Below, one piece after another: positions 22,571-34,700 of a DNA stretch of 64,000 nucleotides. This DNA is from Erinaceus europaeus. Its lineage: Eukaryota > Chordata > Mammalia > Eulipotyphla > Erinaceidae. Within the stretch, counting starts at the first letter, position 1, and every line of letters starts with the position of its first letter. The DNA lies in contig NC_080171.1 in the NCBI RefSeq assembly GCF_950295315.1, forward strand, positions 114,943,064-115,007,063. Direction: 5' to 3'. A program made the translations under genes and the position numbers. Under the pieces are notes generated by a model. It did no database searches. It worked only from the letters and a program-made list of their open reading frames with translations, and was not told where the DNA came from.

Positions 22571-22865
22571 GTATGTCCCGTCCTGCCCACGGAGCCCTCA
22601 GCTGCGCCAGGACGGCTTTGGTTCTCCGAAGGCTCCGTGGCTCTGTGGGTAACTTGCACGCATGTGCGTTTCCAACATCCAAGCGGGGCTAAAGAACTCA
22701 GAACCGGGTCTGCACCTGCCTTGGCTCTAAAGCGGGCAGTTTGCCACCCCTTGGGCCACCCTGATAGTCACTGGGGTGACGGAAGCACGCTGGGGAGTGG
22801 TTTTGAGGATTTGATGCAACAGCTTCCTGGCGAAGTTCACAAGCTGGGAGAGAAGAAGGTAGAAG

Positions 22866-23294
22866 TCGAGGTTTTCTTAAAAAAAAAAAAAAAGAGGGGT
22901 CGGGCTGTAGCGCAGCGGGTTAAGCGCAGGTGGCGCAAAGCGCAAGGACCGGCATAAGGATCCCGGTTCGAACCCCGGCTCCCCACCTGCAGGGGAGTCG
23001 CTTCACAGGCGGTGAAGCAGGTCTGCAGGTGTCTGTCTTTCTCTCCCCCTCTCTGTCTTCCCCTCCTCTCTCCATTTCTCTCTGTCCTGTCCAACAACGA
23101 CAACAACAATAATAACTACAACAATAAAACAACAAGGGCAACAAAAGAGAATAAGTAGTGAGGAGGAGAGAGAAAGAACCAGACATCCCTCTGATACAGG
23201 TGCTGCCAGGGATTGAGGTCGGGACCTCATGTTTGAGAGTCCAATGCTTTACCCACTGCACCACCTCCGGGACCACAGAATTCGAGGTTTTCTT
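22866..23294. repeat. Composite SINE-A (+) / SINE-D (-) insertion
   Basis: A forward SINE-A (22893-23150) runs directly into an inverted, tail-less SINE-D (23155-23276). The whole block is bounded by TCGAGGTTTTCTT at 22866-22878 and 23282-23294. A poly(A) run sits at the left edge instead of after SINE-A. Confidence 0.8.
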
Positions 23295-23586
23295 TGGAGC
23301 AGACTAGGAGCCAGGCTTCTGTGAAGGAGCAAGCGCCGCTGCTGGGGGCTGAGGTTCACCGTCCCTAATGCTCACTCGCGGTGAACACAGCAGGGGCGCC
23401 GGGGCAGGACAGCCCCCTCCTGGGTTTGGAGATAGCAGAAGACTTGTCATGAGCTGCCCTGGCTTTGTCACGGTGAAGATGAGCAGAAACTTGCGGAAGG
23501 AGTGAGTTCCAAGATCTCTGCAGTAAACACAACGGAAATTGCTGTTGCTAGAGATTGCTGAATAGGAACAGGCTAAAGCCTCTTGA

Positions 23587-23698
23587 AGAGGGGTGGGGGA
23601 GACAGCATGATGGTGGTGCAAACAGACTCTCATGCCTGAGGCTCTGAAGTCCCAAGTTCAGTCCCCCACACCACCATAAACCAGAGCCAAGCAAGTGC
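23587..23698 (+). repeat. SINE-C
   Basis: GGTGGGGGAGACAGCATGAT to CACCACCATAAACCAGAGC. Confidence 0.85.
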
Positions 23699-23774
23699 AT
23701 CAGAACAGGACAGAGAATCCGGTATTGATTGCTTCTCTGATCCTCTGTCGGCCCCAGCACCAACACCTCAAGTC

Positions 23775-23910
23775 AGTGCCCTGTGGTTACTGGATGCTGT
23801 TGTGTAAGTGCAGCTCTCCAGTGGATATAAAGGGCTACAGCAACTCTGTGATTTATGCATGGGGGCTGTTTCTCCTCCGCGGCCTCCATAGCCCGGTCAC
23901 TGATACATGA
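23775..23910 (+). ncRNA. Candidate H/ACA snoRNA in IARS1 intron 1 (SNORA84-like)
   Basis: Seen in the sequence: a 5' hairpin with ACTGGA (23789-23794) pairing TCCAGT (23817-23822); an H box ATATAA (23825-23830); and a 3' hairpin with GGGCT (23832-23836) pairing AGCCC (23890-23894). An inner 10-bp stem, 23859-23868 with 23880-23889, has two G-T wobbles. ACA lies at 23905-23907, three bases before the presumed end. The segment lies between repeats, in the sense orientation, in the first intron. Known: human SNORA84 is hosted by IARS1 near its 5' end. The identity is inferred from position and architecture. I could not compare sequences or assign a target uridine. Confidence 0.55.
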
Positions 23911-23989
23911 TTTTTCCTGGACTGATCAGTGTCATTTGATTCCATCACTATGTTGACCATAATTTTGGACTCGTACTGTGAAAGTTATG

Positions 23990-24122
23990 AGGCAGGTGAC
24001 TGGGTGATAACTCACATGGTCGAACACACAACTTATCATGTGCAAGACCCTAGGTATTAGCCCCTGGCACTAAGGGAAACTCCACAGGTAGTGGAGCAAT
24101 GCTATGCTGTCTCTGTCTCTGT

Positions 24123-24164
<42 letters not shown>

Positions 24165-24236
24165 AAAAGAATGGAAGTCAGCCCAGGAATGGTGGAATCA
24201 CAGATGAGTGAGACCCCAGCACCAACAAAATAAAAG
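23990..24236 (+). repeat. Old SINE-B with (CT)n and 3' module
   Basis: A diverged head and a CT run at 24126-24162, then CCCAGGAATGGTGGAATC and AGACCCCAGCACCAAC. Confidence 0.65.
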
Positions 24237-24297
24237 GCATGTTCTCAGAAAAGTTAGATCTGCTTTTCTTTTCTCTCTCATGTAGTTATTTACTTAC

Positions 24298-24848
24298 TCA
24301 TTAACATTTTTGTACATTTATTTATTGAGACAGAACTTGAGAGGGAAGGGGAGACGAGGGGGAAAAGAGACTCTTGTAAGATCTTTTTTTTTTTAAGGGT
24401 CCTTTCAGTTTTTTTAATCTTTATTTATTTACTCAATAGATACAGTCAAATTGAGAGGGAAGGGAAGGGGGTGATAGAGAGGGAGAGAGACACCTGCAGC
24501 CCTGCTTCACCACTTGGGAAGCTTTCCCCCTGCAGGTGGGGGCCAGGAGCTCGAACCTGGGTCCTTGTGCACTGGTAACATGTGCGCTCAACCAGGTGCA
24601 CCACCACCTGGCCCCTCTCTTTTTTCTTTTTTTAAATTTAATCTATTTCTTATTGGACAGAGAAAAATTGAGAGAGGGAAGATAGAAAGGGAGAGACAGA
24701 GAGACACCAGCAGCCCTGCTTCACTGCTCCTGAAGCTTTTCCCCTGCAGTTGGGGACCAGGGGCTGGAACCTGGGTCCCTGTACACTGCAGTGTGTGCAC
24801 TTAACCAGGTACGCTCCCCCCTGGCCCCAAGATCTTACTTTCTTAAAA

Positions 24849-24898
<50 letters not shown>

Positions 24899-25070
24899 AC
24901 AGTTGTCACAACAGTGACCTGGGTTCAAGCCCTTGATCCCCACTTTCAGGACGAAAGCTTCACAAGTGTAAATAGGGCTGCAGGTGTCTCTCGGTCTCTC
25001 CGTCTCTATCTTCTCTTCCCTTCTCAATTTCTCTCTGTATCTAATAAATACAATTAAAAAAAAACAATTC
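24298..25070. repeat. Nested SINE-B cluster with (AT)n
   Basis: An inverted SINE-B begins at 24298 and is interrupted near CTTGTAAGATC. Two further inverted SINE-B copies (about 24398-24615, 24630-24832) follow. AAGATCTTAC then resumes, followed by an AT run at 24857-24896 and a forward SINE-B tail to about 25070. Another AT run lies at 25100-25124. Confidence 0.7.
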
Positions 25071-25379
25071 TAATTAAATGAAACAAGACTTTGACAGCCA
25101 TATATATATATATATATATATATAATTTTTTTAGGTGATCAGAATAAGATTTTTAGAGGCAGAAAGCACATTAACAGGTAGCAGAGGTCTGCAGACAGAT
25201 GACAGAGTGGCTGCCAATGTATGCGGACAAGTTTTTTGGAAGGCGAGGGAGGGCATGGTGATGGTTACAACACAACCTAGTCAATACACTAAAATCATAG
25301 AATTATGTACTTGAAAGGGTGAATTTTACCTCAAAACTAGGGTGTTTTTTTAATTGTTAGTTGTCAAGGGTCCAGGGAA

Positions 25380-25492
25380 CCCATGTCACAGCACCAGAGT
25401 TTCCTCAGTGTGGTGGGAGCCGGGGACCCGAACCTGGGCTGCACATGGCCAAGCAGATGCGCTTCCAGTGAACTCCTTTGCCGGCCCCACAC
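25380..25492 (-). repeat. Old inverted SINE-B-like copy
   Basis: GAACCTGGGCTGCACATGG and CTTTGCCGGCCCC mark a diverged inverted head. Confidence 0.5.
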
Positions 25493-25583
25493 TAACTTAT
25501 AAGGTCCCAGGTAGTGTGGTTGATATAGCGCTCTTATTTATAAACTTCTCTTTTGGAGTTAATAGGTTGTATTACTTTTGCAG

Positions 25584-25709
25584 CAACAAAATGGTTCAAC
25601 AAGTTCCAGAAAACATCAATTTCCCTGCTGAAGAAGAGAAAATTTTGCAGTTTTGGTCCGAATTTAATTGTTTTCAAGAATGCTTAAAGCAATCCAAAAA
25701 TAGACCAAA
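25584..25709 (+). CDS. IARS1: IARS1 coding exon 1, start codon at 25591
   Basis: The acceptor TTTTGCAG is followed by CAACAAA and then ATG in good context (A at -3, G at +4). The exon encodes [18 protein letters not shown] to NRPK (residues 1-40, phase 2). The second residue is Val where human has Leu. The donor is GTAAGT. Confidence 0.95.
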
Positions 25710-28700
25710 GTAAGTGTATTTCTTCGGGGAAGGTAGAGTGCCCTTCTTAGACCAGGTTCCATGGAGCATATGTCTTGTTCATCTTTAGAATTCAGATCTG
25801 CTTCTAGTAGATCATGTAGCAAGTGCTGAGTTCTAGATTATTAGGATACATTCTATTTCCTTAAGAGGTCTCCTGATTGGAGTTCATGTCGACACATGAA
25901 CTATGGCTTTCATCATGGTTATTATCCACATGCAAACAGGTGGAGAAAGCACTGGACTCTCAAGCATGAGGTTCTGCATTCAACCCCCAGAGGCACATGT
26001 CTCAGTAATGTCTGGGCCCCTCTCTCTCTTTCTCTCTTTCTCTCCCCTCCCCCCGTCCTTCTCATTAATAAATAAATAAAATCTTTAAGGGGAGGGGGCT
26101 GAGGTAGATAGCATGATAATTATGCAAAGAGACTCATGCCTGGGGCTCCCAAGTCCTAGGTTCAGTCCCTCACACTGCCATAAGCCAGAGCTGATAAGTG
26201 CCCTGGTAAATAAATAGAGAGTTGGTAGCCCAAAAGAGGTCTTTCTCATTCTGTCATCACTAACTTTTCAGGAAACAGTATCTCGAGTAAATGTTTCATC
26301 TGTTATGACTGAATTTCCTTGTTGCTGCTTTTCTACTCCCAGACTCCACTGTCATAGTACCTGTTGGTAGAAAATGTCTGGAATCTTTTGTTGTGAGTTT
26401 TTAAACGACATGACATATATTTATACAGGTGTGTGTGTGTTTGTGTGTGATTATTTATATATATGTTTTGTTTTTATAATCTCTGTTAGATTTAATTTCT
26501 ATGACGGGCCTCCTTTTGCAACTGGATTGCCTCACTACGGACATATACTCGCTGGGACAATTAAAGATATCGTCACAAGATATGCTCACCAGAGTGGGTT
26601 TCATGTTGACAGACGATTTGGATGGGATTGTCATGGCTTACCTGTGGTATGTTTGAATCACCAGCCTTATGTGGCACTAATTTTTCTAAGCTTTGGTCTT
26701 CAGAAGTTTCCTTCTTTCTCTTTTCTTTCTCTTCCTTCCTTTTTTTTGAAAGTAGAACTATCACCTGTCAAAGGACATAGCAGTGGGTGCAAATGACTCT
26801 AGCATCTACTAGGCCGTGTGTTGCGGAAATGTGTCATGACTTTTCCAACAAACCAACATGTTGAGTACAGTGAATCTTGAGTCAGCTTCTTTTTACTTCT
26901 CTGGTGTAGAAGTTTCTCTGATACTATCTAGAGAAACTATCATTCTCTCTGGATTTTTCTGAGGATTTTTTTATTTTCTAGAGTTCTTTGATTGCAATTA
27001 TTTCATAGGGCCAGGCTATTAACAATCTATCACAAACTTCCAGGAATATGAAATTGATAAAACACTGGGAATCAGAGGACCAGAGGATGTAGCCAAAATG
27101 GGAATTGCAGAATACAACAAGCAGTGCCGCGCAATTGTGATGAGATATTCTTCTGAGTGGAGGGTATGTTGATGGGTTCAGTCGAATGAACAAAAACTTG
27201 GGCTTTTAAGTGGGAGTTGAAATGTTTTATGGTTTTTATGAGATCTGTCCCAAAGTATGGTTCTCTGTGAGGCTATGGTATGGGAGGTGGTGCACACATC
27301 ACCATGAGCAAGAAGCCACATTCAATACCCAGTCCCCACCTATAGGGAAGCTTCGCGAGCAGTGAAACCTTGCTGCAGGTCTCTCTGCTTTTACCTCCTA
27401 CTTTCCCTCAATTTCCGTTTCTGTCAAAAAATAAAAGGAAAAGAAAAATGGCTGCCATGAGCTGTGGGTTCCTTGGCCACCCACTCCGCCCCAGTGATAA
27501 CACTGGTTGCAAAAGAAAGAAGTTTTCTGTGGGGACTGCAAGATACCTGACAGGGTAGACGGCATACTTTACCATTTGTAAGAACTTGGGTGTGAGTGCC
27601 CAGCCACTACATTGGACCACCATGCAAGTATGAAGCCTCTGGAGTATTGGAGCAGCTCAGTTGTGTCTTTCCTTCTCCCTGTCTCTTTCTTCTGCCTCCA
27701 CCCTCTGTTGGGCACCTCAGGGTTGGGGGGGACAGGGAAGGAGAGTTGTCTGCCTCAGCTGGTACCACTGCCAGGCATAAAGTACTAGTAAAGCCCTGGC
27801 AACAAAAAAGCAAGTAATTTGCTTCTAGTGCCAACCCTTTTACTTAAATTACTGAACGAGGTCCTATTTTCTGCTGTGTAGTTTGCCCTATTTTGTTTCC
27901 TATGTGGGCCAGCAGAATAGCTCACTTGGGTGGTGTGCAGCTTTGCCATGTGTGTGACCTGCTGCAAGCCGGTGCCCCACTGCATTGAAGGGAACTATGG
28001 TTCTGCCGTCTTAGTATCTCTCTCTCTCTGCTTCTCTGCCTTCTGTCTCTATCAAAAAATAAATAAAAATTTAAAAATCTCCTGTGTATCCACAAGCAAG
28101 AAATAAGTCTTCTTAAAGAGAGAAAGTAGAGACTTGTCTTTCTCTTATCTACTTTTATTTTTTTTAAGTATTTATTTATTCCCTTTTGTTGCTCTTATTG
28201 TAGTTATTGTTGTTGTCGTTGTTGGATAGGACAGAGAGAAATGGAGAGAGGGGGGAGAAAAATAAACACCTGCAGACCTGCTTCACCGCTTGTGAAGCGA
28301 CTCCCCTGCAGGTGGGAAGCCAGGGGCTTAAACCAGGATCCTTACGCTAGTCTTTGTGCTTTGTGCCATGTGCGCTTAACCCGCTGCGCTACCGCCCAAC
28401 TCCCTCTTTCTTTTTCCCACCCCCCACCCCCTCCCAGAATTGCTTAACTCAGGCCTATGGTGGTTCTGGGGATTGAACCTGGGACCTCGTAGCATCAAGC
28501 ATGAGAGTTGTTTTGCATTACTACTGTGGTCTCTCCAGCCCAGATACTGTTTCTTATACATCTACTCATTAATTTTAACATCTATTATATTCTTGCCAGT
28601 TATGCCTATGGTGTTTGCCAGATGGTAGTTTTGTTAGACTTTCATAAAGGAATACATGTAGTAACATTATCTGATATGGGATGAATTCCAAGAAAACTGA

Positions 28701-31700
28701 CTCTTAAACTGTACATAATAATGTTTCGTTTGCAATATAGATTTACTTGAACTTAATTGTTCTATTTTCTGAAAATTATATATTCTAGTAAAAAATAAAA
28801 CACTGGTTTACAATAACATGTATCTTTATTTAATAATTAATATTCATATTTTTTAAGTCTACTGTGACCAGGCTTGGCCGATGGATTGACTTTGACAATG
28901 ACTACAAAACTCTGTATCCACAATTTATGGAATCTGTCTGGTAGGTGTATTTGAAATAAATTGTATTGCTTAACAGGCTGGGGGGTATGGATCAACCTGT
29001 CGGTCAATGCCCATTGTCCAGTGGAGAAGCAATTACAGAAGCCAGACCTCCCACCTTCTGCTCCCCATAAAGGATTTGGTTCATACTCCCAGAGGGATAA
29101 AAAATAGGCAACCTTCCAATGGAGGATATGGGATATAGACCTCTGGTGGTGGGAATTGTACCCCTCTTATCCCACAGTCTTGTCAATAATTATTAAATCA
29201 CTAGTTTAAAAAATTGTATTGGTTAGCTGAGAAGTGCTTTTATTTGAATTTTTATTTTATTTATTTTTCATTTATTCTTGCTTTTACCAGCCAGAGCTCT
29301 GCTCAACTCTGGTTTATGATGGTGCTGAGTTTTGAACCTTGGAGCTCAGAACCTCAGACATAACCATTAAAGTCATCTCTTTCAGGGCGAGAGAGCCATA
29401 AACTTGAGTTATGGGTACCGTCCAGTGCATGGAGTTGGCACCTAGGGCTCCAGGTTGAAGCCTCTTGATGAGATTGGTCTGAAACTCTTGCTAGGTGGGT
29501 CTTCAAACAACTCTATGACAAAGGCCTCGTTTACAGAGGTGTGAAAGTCATGCCCTTCTCGACGGCGTGCAACACTCCGCTTTCCAACTTTGAATCTCAC
29601 CAAAATTATAAGGTAAAGAGATTTCTTCAGATGTTATGGTCTGTGTTCTTGTGCCTCTGATAAGTCCAACTCTGGGTTCCCTCTTATCACAGTTCTGTAA
29701 GTCATTGGTTTGGGGTGATTTCTCTTTCAAAGGGTTACTTTAATACATATGAGAGAGAGAGAGAGAGAGACTGAACTTGACACTGGAAAGATTGAGAAGC
29801 CACAGCACCACTCCAGCCCATATGGTGCCGGACATTGAGACAGTGCCCCAAGCCCTGTGCTTACAGTTGAGCCATCTAGGTAGCCATGTTTTTTTTTTCT
29901 TCTTCTTCTTCTGTCCATTGGTTTTGTTTGTTTGTTTGTTTTGTTTTGTTTTCTTTAATCTGGAGTTCATAAGCAGCACAATTTTTTCTCTAGTGAATGC
30001 TTTGCTGTGGTTGTTGTGCTAGGACAGTTGAGATCTGTCTGTTTGCAGTGCATACTGATTGACCTGATGAGCAGACAGTAGAGCAACGGGGCCAGGCTGG
30101 TACTGGTAATGTGCCAGTAGAACATGCACATTACCTTGAATAAGGACCCGGGTTCGAGCCCCACTCTCCATTTCTGGTGGGCAAGCTTTACAAGGGGCGA
30201 AGCTGTGCTGTAGGTGTCTCTCTTCCTCTCACCCTCTCTAGCTCCCCTGCCTTCTCTCAATGTCTATCGTAAAAATCTCTATCGTAAAAAGAAAAAAAGG
30301 GGAGTCGGGTGGTAGCACAGCGGGTTAAGCGCAGGTGGCGCAAAGTGCAAGGACTAGTAAGGATCCTGGTTCGAGCCCCCCGGCTCCCCACCTGCAAGGG
30401 GAGTCGCTTCATAGGCGGTGAAGCAGGTCTGCAGGTGTCTGTCTTTCTCTCCCCCTCACTGTCTTCCCCTCCTCTCTCCATTTCTCTCTGTCCTATCCAA
30501 CAACGACGACATCAATAACAACAATAATAACTATAACAATAAAACAACAAGGACAACAAAAGGGAATAAATAAATATAAAGAAAAAAATTTTTTTTAAAA
30601 AAAAAAAAAGAAAAGAAAGGATGTTTTAAAAAGTGAAGGTCAATAAATATTGCAGTTGTGTAGCACAACTGCTTTGCCATGTAGACACCCAGGCTTGAGC
30701 CCAGCCTCCACCACACTGGAGGAAGCTGTACCACCTCCTAGAGCCCTGAACTTAGTATTTATTTATTTATTTATTTATTTATTCCCTTTTGTTGCCCTTG
30801 TTGTTTTATTGTACTTATTACCGATGTCATTGTTCTTGGATAGGGCAGAGAGAAATGGAGAGAAAGACAGACACCTGCAGACCAGCTTCACCGCCTGTGA
30901 AGCGACTCCCCTGCAGGTGGGGAGCCAGGGGCTCGAATCGGGATCCTTATGCCGGTCCTTGCGCTTGGCGCCACCTACGCTTAACCCGCTGTGCCACCGC
31001 CCGGCCGCCTGATTTATTCTTTAGAACCACTGCTTTTTCCCCACATTACAGATCTTGTGAAAAGAACACTTTCTTCATTTTATTTCAGGATGTTCAAGAT
31101 CCTTCAGTCTTTGTAACTTTCCCTCTGGAGGAAGATGAAAATGTATCTCTGGTTGCTTGGACAACCACTCCTTGGACTCTGCCTAGTAACCTTGCCCTGT
31201 GTGTTAACCCAGAGATGCAGTATGTGAAGATTAAAGGTTAGTGTGAGCCAGGCTACTTGTGATTGGTATGGGTAAGACCGTGTTTTTTTTTTAAGATTTT
31301 ATTTTTTTATTAATGAGAAAGATAGGAGAGAGAAAGAACCAGACATCACTCTGGCACATGTGCTGTCGGGGATCGAACTCAGGACCTCATGCTTGAGAGT
31401 CCAAAGCTCTGAAAGTGACACACAAATTAAAATAATGCGAAGATTTTAGAAATTAGATCTTGTAATTTTCAGATCACAGTACACGTTTACACATCATGCC
31501 CATATCAGAGAAGAACCTGAGCATCAGAGGTGACATCTTATTATGAAGAATAAAAAGCATGTAGGCCTGGTGAGCTAGCTCAGTCAGACAGTATGCTGCT
31601 GTGCTGTATGAGCGAGCCGGGTTTGAGCCTGACCTCCACCACGTTGAAGGAAGCCTCAGTAGTGTGGCCTTTTTCACTCTGTCTCTACCTTAATTATAGC

Positions 31701-34700
31701 GTGTGTTTTTCAGCACCACTGTAGTGTATGAAGTACTTAGCTTCATACACTGGCTATCTGGAGCTGGCTTCAGATGTCACAGGTTAAGGAATTAGTCTTT
31801 GTATCTGGAAAGCAGAATGTTTCATTCTTCTTTTTTGTTTCACTCTAAATCTGAGCACTCTGGATGCAGCTAAACGCAGGAGCTCCCTGGAGGAAAATGG
31901 TGCCCATGTTTGTCTTTAGAGTAATCCAAGGATCACTGAAGTTCACTATTTCTTTCCTCACAGATGTTGTCAGGGGCAAAGTACTCATTTTAATGGAAGC
32001 CAGATTATCAGCTCTTTATAAACTGGAGAGTGACTATGAGATCCTTGAAAGGTATTGCTAACCATTGGTTGATTTATCGGTGCATGTGTTGTGTTTCACC
32101 TTTTTTTTTTTTTTTTTTATAGGAAAAAAAGCAACTCTTGGGAGAAGTAATCCATGATTCATATATGCCCTTGTGGCAACAAAAATTCTCTAAATCCCAA
32201 AAAGAATCTCACCTCCGAACTCCAAGAGAGAGAAAGACTAGGGACCCTTCCAGCGGAGGGGAGGGTACAAAGAACTCTGGTGTTGGGAATTGTGCCCCTC
32301 TTATCCAATCCTATAAATTAACATTTCACCAGTAAACTGATAATAGAGTTGACAAATAAATAAATTATATGACAAGCATACATGTTTTAAAACTATACCT
32401 CATATGAACGTTCTATATTTCAACTTTACTGTTAAAAATAAAATAAATAAATAAATAAATTACTATGAAGAGTCTCTATTACTTAAGATTTAGTAACTAA
32501 GTACTGATGTAAGTGTTTACCTTAGCATTAATTACTAAGAAAAACAAACCAGAGTGGAACAGTGACTCACCCAGCCTTTCTCCTTTTTCTTTCCTCAGAT
32601 TTCCAGGTGCCCATCTCAAAGGCAAGAAATATAGACCCCTGTTTGATTATTTTGTGAAGGTAAGATTAGACATGTCTATCAAAGCTGTTTTCACTCTGTA
32701 TTTGTAACTGGAAGGAAGTTAAAGTCACTTTTTTTCTTTACATGTGCATTTACTTTATTTTTTAATTTCTTTGTTGGGGATTAATGGTTTACAGTCAACA
32801 GTAAAATACAGTAGTTTGTACATGCGTAACATTTCCACATAACAAGACAACCCCTACTAGGTCCTCCTCTGCCATCATGTTTCAGGACCCAAAACCTCCC
32901 CCCACCCCCACACAGAGTCTTTTACTTTGGTGCAATACACCAACTCCAGTCCAAGTTCTCCTTACCGTTTTCCCTTCTTCTTTTTTTTTTTTTAATTTAT
33001 TCCCTTTTGTTGCCCTTGTTTTATTATTGTTACCGATGTCCTTGTTGGATAGGACAGAGAAATGGAAAGAGGAGGGGAAGACAGAGAGGGGAAGAGAAAG
33101 ACACCTGCAGACCTGCTTTACCTCCTGTGAAGCGACTCCCCTGCAGGTGGGGAGCCGGGGGCTTGAACCAGAATCCTTATACCGGTCCTTGCACTTTGTG
33201 CCATGTGCACTTAACCCGTTGTGCTACCGCCCTACTCGCAGAGTTTTCCCTTCTGTTCTTGTTTTTCAACTTCTGTCTGTGAATGAGATCATCCCATATT
33301 CATCATTTTATTTCAAGCCCCTGATCCTCACCTACAGAGGGAAAGCTTCACAAGTGGTGAAGCAGGGCTGCAGGTGTGTCTCTGTCTCTTTCCCTCTCTG
33401 TCTCCCCCTCCCCTCTCAATTTCTGTCTCTATCCAAAAATAAATTTGAAAAAAAATCATGGTTAATTTTCAAGATCAGTTTTGAGTGCCAGAGCACTGAA
33501 GAGCTGTAATGTCATTGAAAATGCCATTATGTTTGAGACCAGAAGCCTTGTTTCAGGTCCTGTCTTCATCATTGTTATTTCTGTTATTTGTTCTGAGTTT
33601 ATTCATCTGTGAAATACAAATAATACTTTTTGTTTAAGACATAAGACTACTAATTACTTTTTCAAAGAAATATTATGATGATATGTGAAGAATCTTTTTT
33701 TCATGTTAAGTTTTTGAGACTGTTGTCACATTCTTTTTTTTATATTCCCTTTTGTTGCCCTTTTTTTTTATTGTTGTAGTTATTATTGTCATCATTGTTG
33801 GATAGGACAGAGAGGAATGGAGAGAGAGAGGGGAGAGAAAGATAGACCCCTGCAGACCTGCTTCACCGCTTGTGAAGCAACTCCCCTGCAGGTGGGGAGC
33901 CAGGGCTCAAACCGGGATCCTTCCGCCGGTCATCGCGCTTTGCGCCACTTGCGCTTAACCCACTGCGCTACAGCCTGACTCCCCACATTCTTTTTTTTTT
34001 TAAAAATATTTGTTTACTTACTCCTTTTTGTTGCCCTTGTTTTTTGTTATAGTTACTATTGTTGTTACTGATGTCGTCGTTGGATAGGACAGAGAGAAAT
34101 GGAAAGAGGAGAGGAAGACAGAGGGAGAGAAAGACAGACACCTGCAGACCTGCTTCACCACTTGTGAAGTGACTTCCCTGCAGGTGTGGAGCTGGGACTC
34201 AAATAGGAATACTTCTGCCGGTCTTTGTGGTTTTTGCACTACATGTGCTTAACCCACTGTGCTACCGCCCGACTACCCAAACACTTATTCTTAAATTACT
34301 GTTATAGTAGGGCAGTATTTCATTCTTTAAGCCTGTTCCCCTTTCCCTTTCAGTATAAAGTAAATGGTGCTTTTACTGTGGTAGTTGACAACTATGTGAA
34401 GGAGGAAGAAGGCACAGGGGTTGTACACCAGGCTCCTTACTTTGGCGCTGTGAGTACTATAAATCTTGCAAATGTGTTATGAAAGGAAATGTTCGAAACC
34501 ACTGAGTCCCATACATGTACATTTGAGCGTGTGTGTGCGTGTGTGTGTGTATGTGTGTGTGCGTGTGTGTGTGTGTGTGTGTGTGATGGTCCTCACTATT
34601 GTGAGGTTGGCCTCTTTCTTGCTCACTGTCCCCAAAATAAGACCTATAAAATTCATTTCCTGAACTTAGTTCTGAAAATGATACATTAACTCCTGGGTGT

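Larger units (their letters stand above)
22050..22720 (+). promoter_or_regulatory. IARS1: IARS1 CpG-rich promoter
   Basis: GC-rich DNA dense in CpG, unlike the flanks, begins upstream of IARS1. It contains CACGTG E-boxes at 22255-22260 and 22396-22401, CCAAT at 22359-22363, a palindromic ATTGGCCAAT at 22405-22414, ATTGCATCA at 22455-22463 and ACTTCCGG at 22463-22470. No strong TATA box is seen. This fits a housekeeping promoter, and the transcription start is inferred near the ETS site. Confidence 0.8.

Noticed and set aside
22406..22957. 183-residue ORF in the IARS1 promoter and exon 1 region
   Set aside because: GC-rich CpG-island DNA makes long chance frames. It crosses the inferred exon 1 donor and runs into a SINE, with no recognisable domain.
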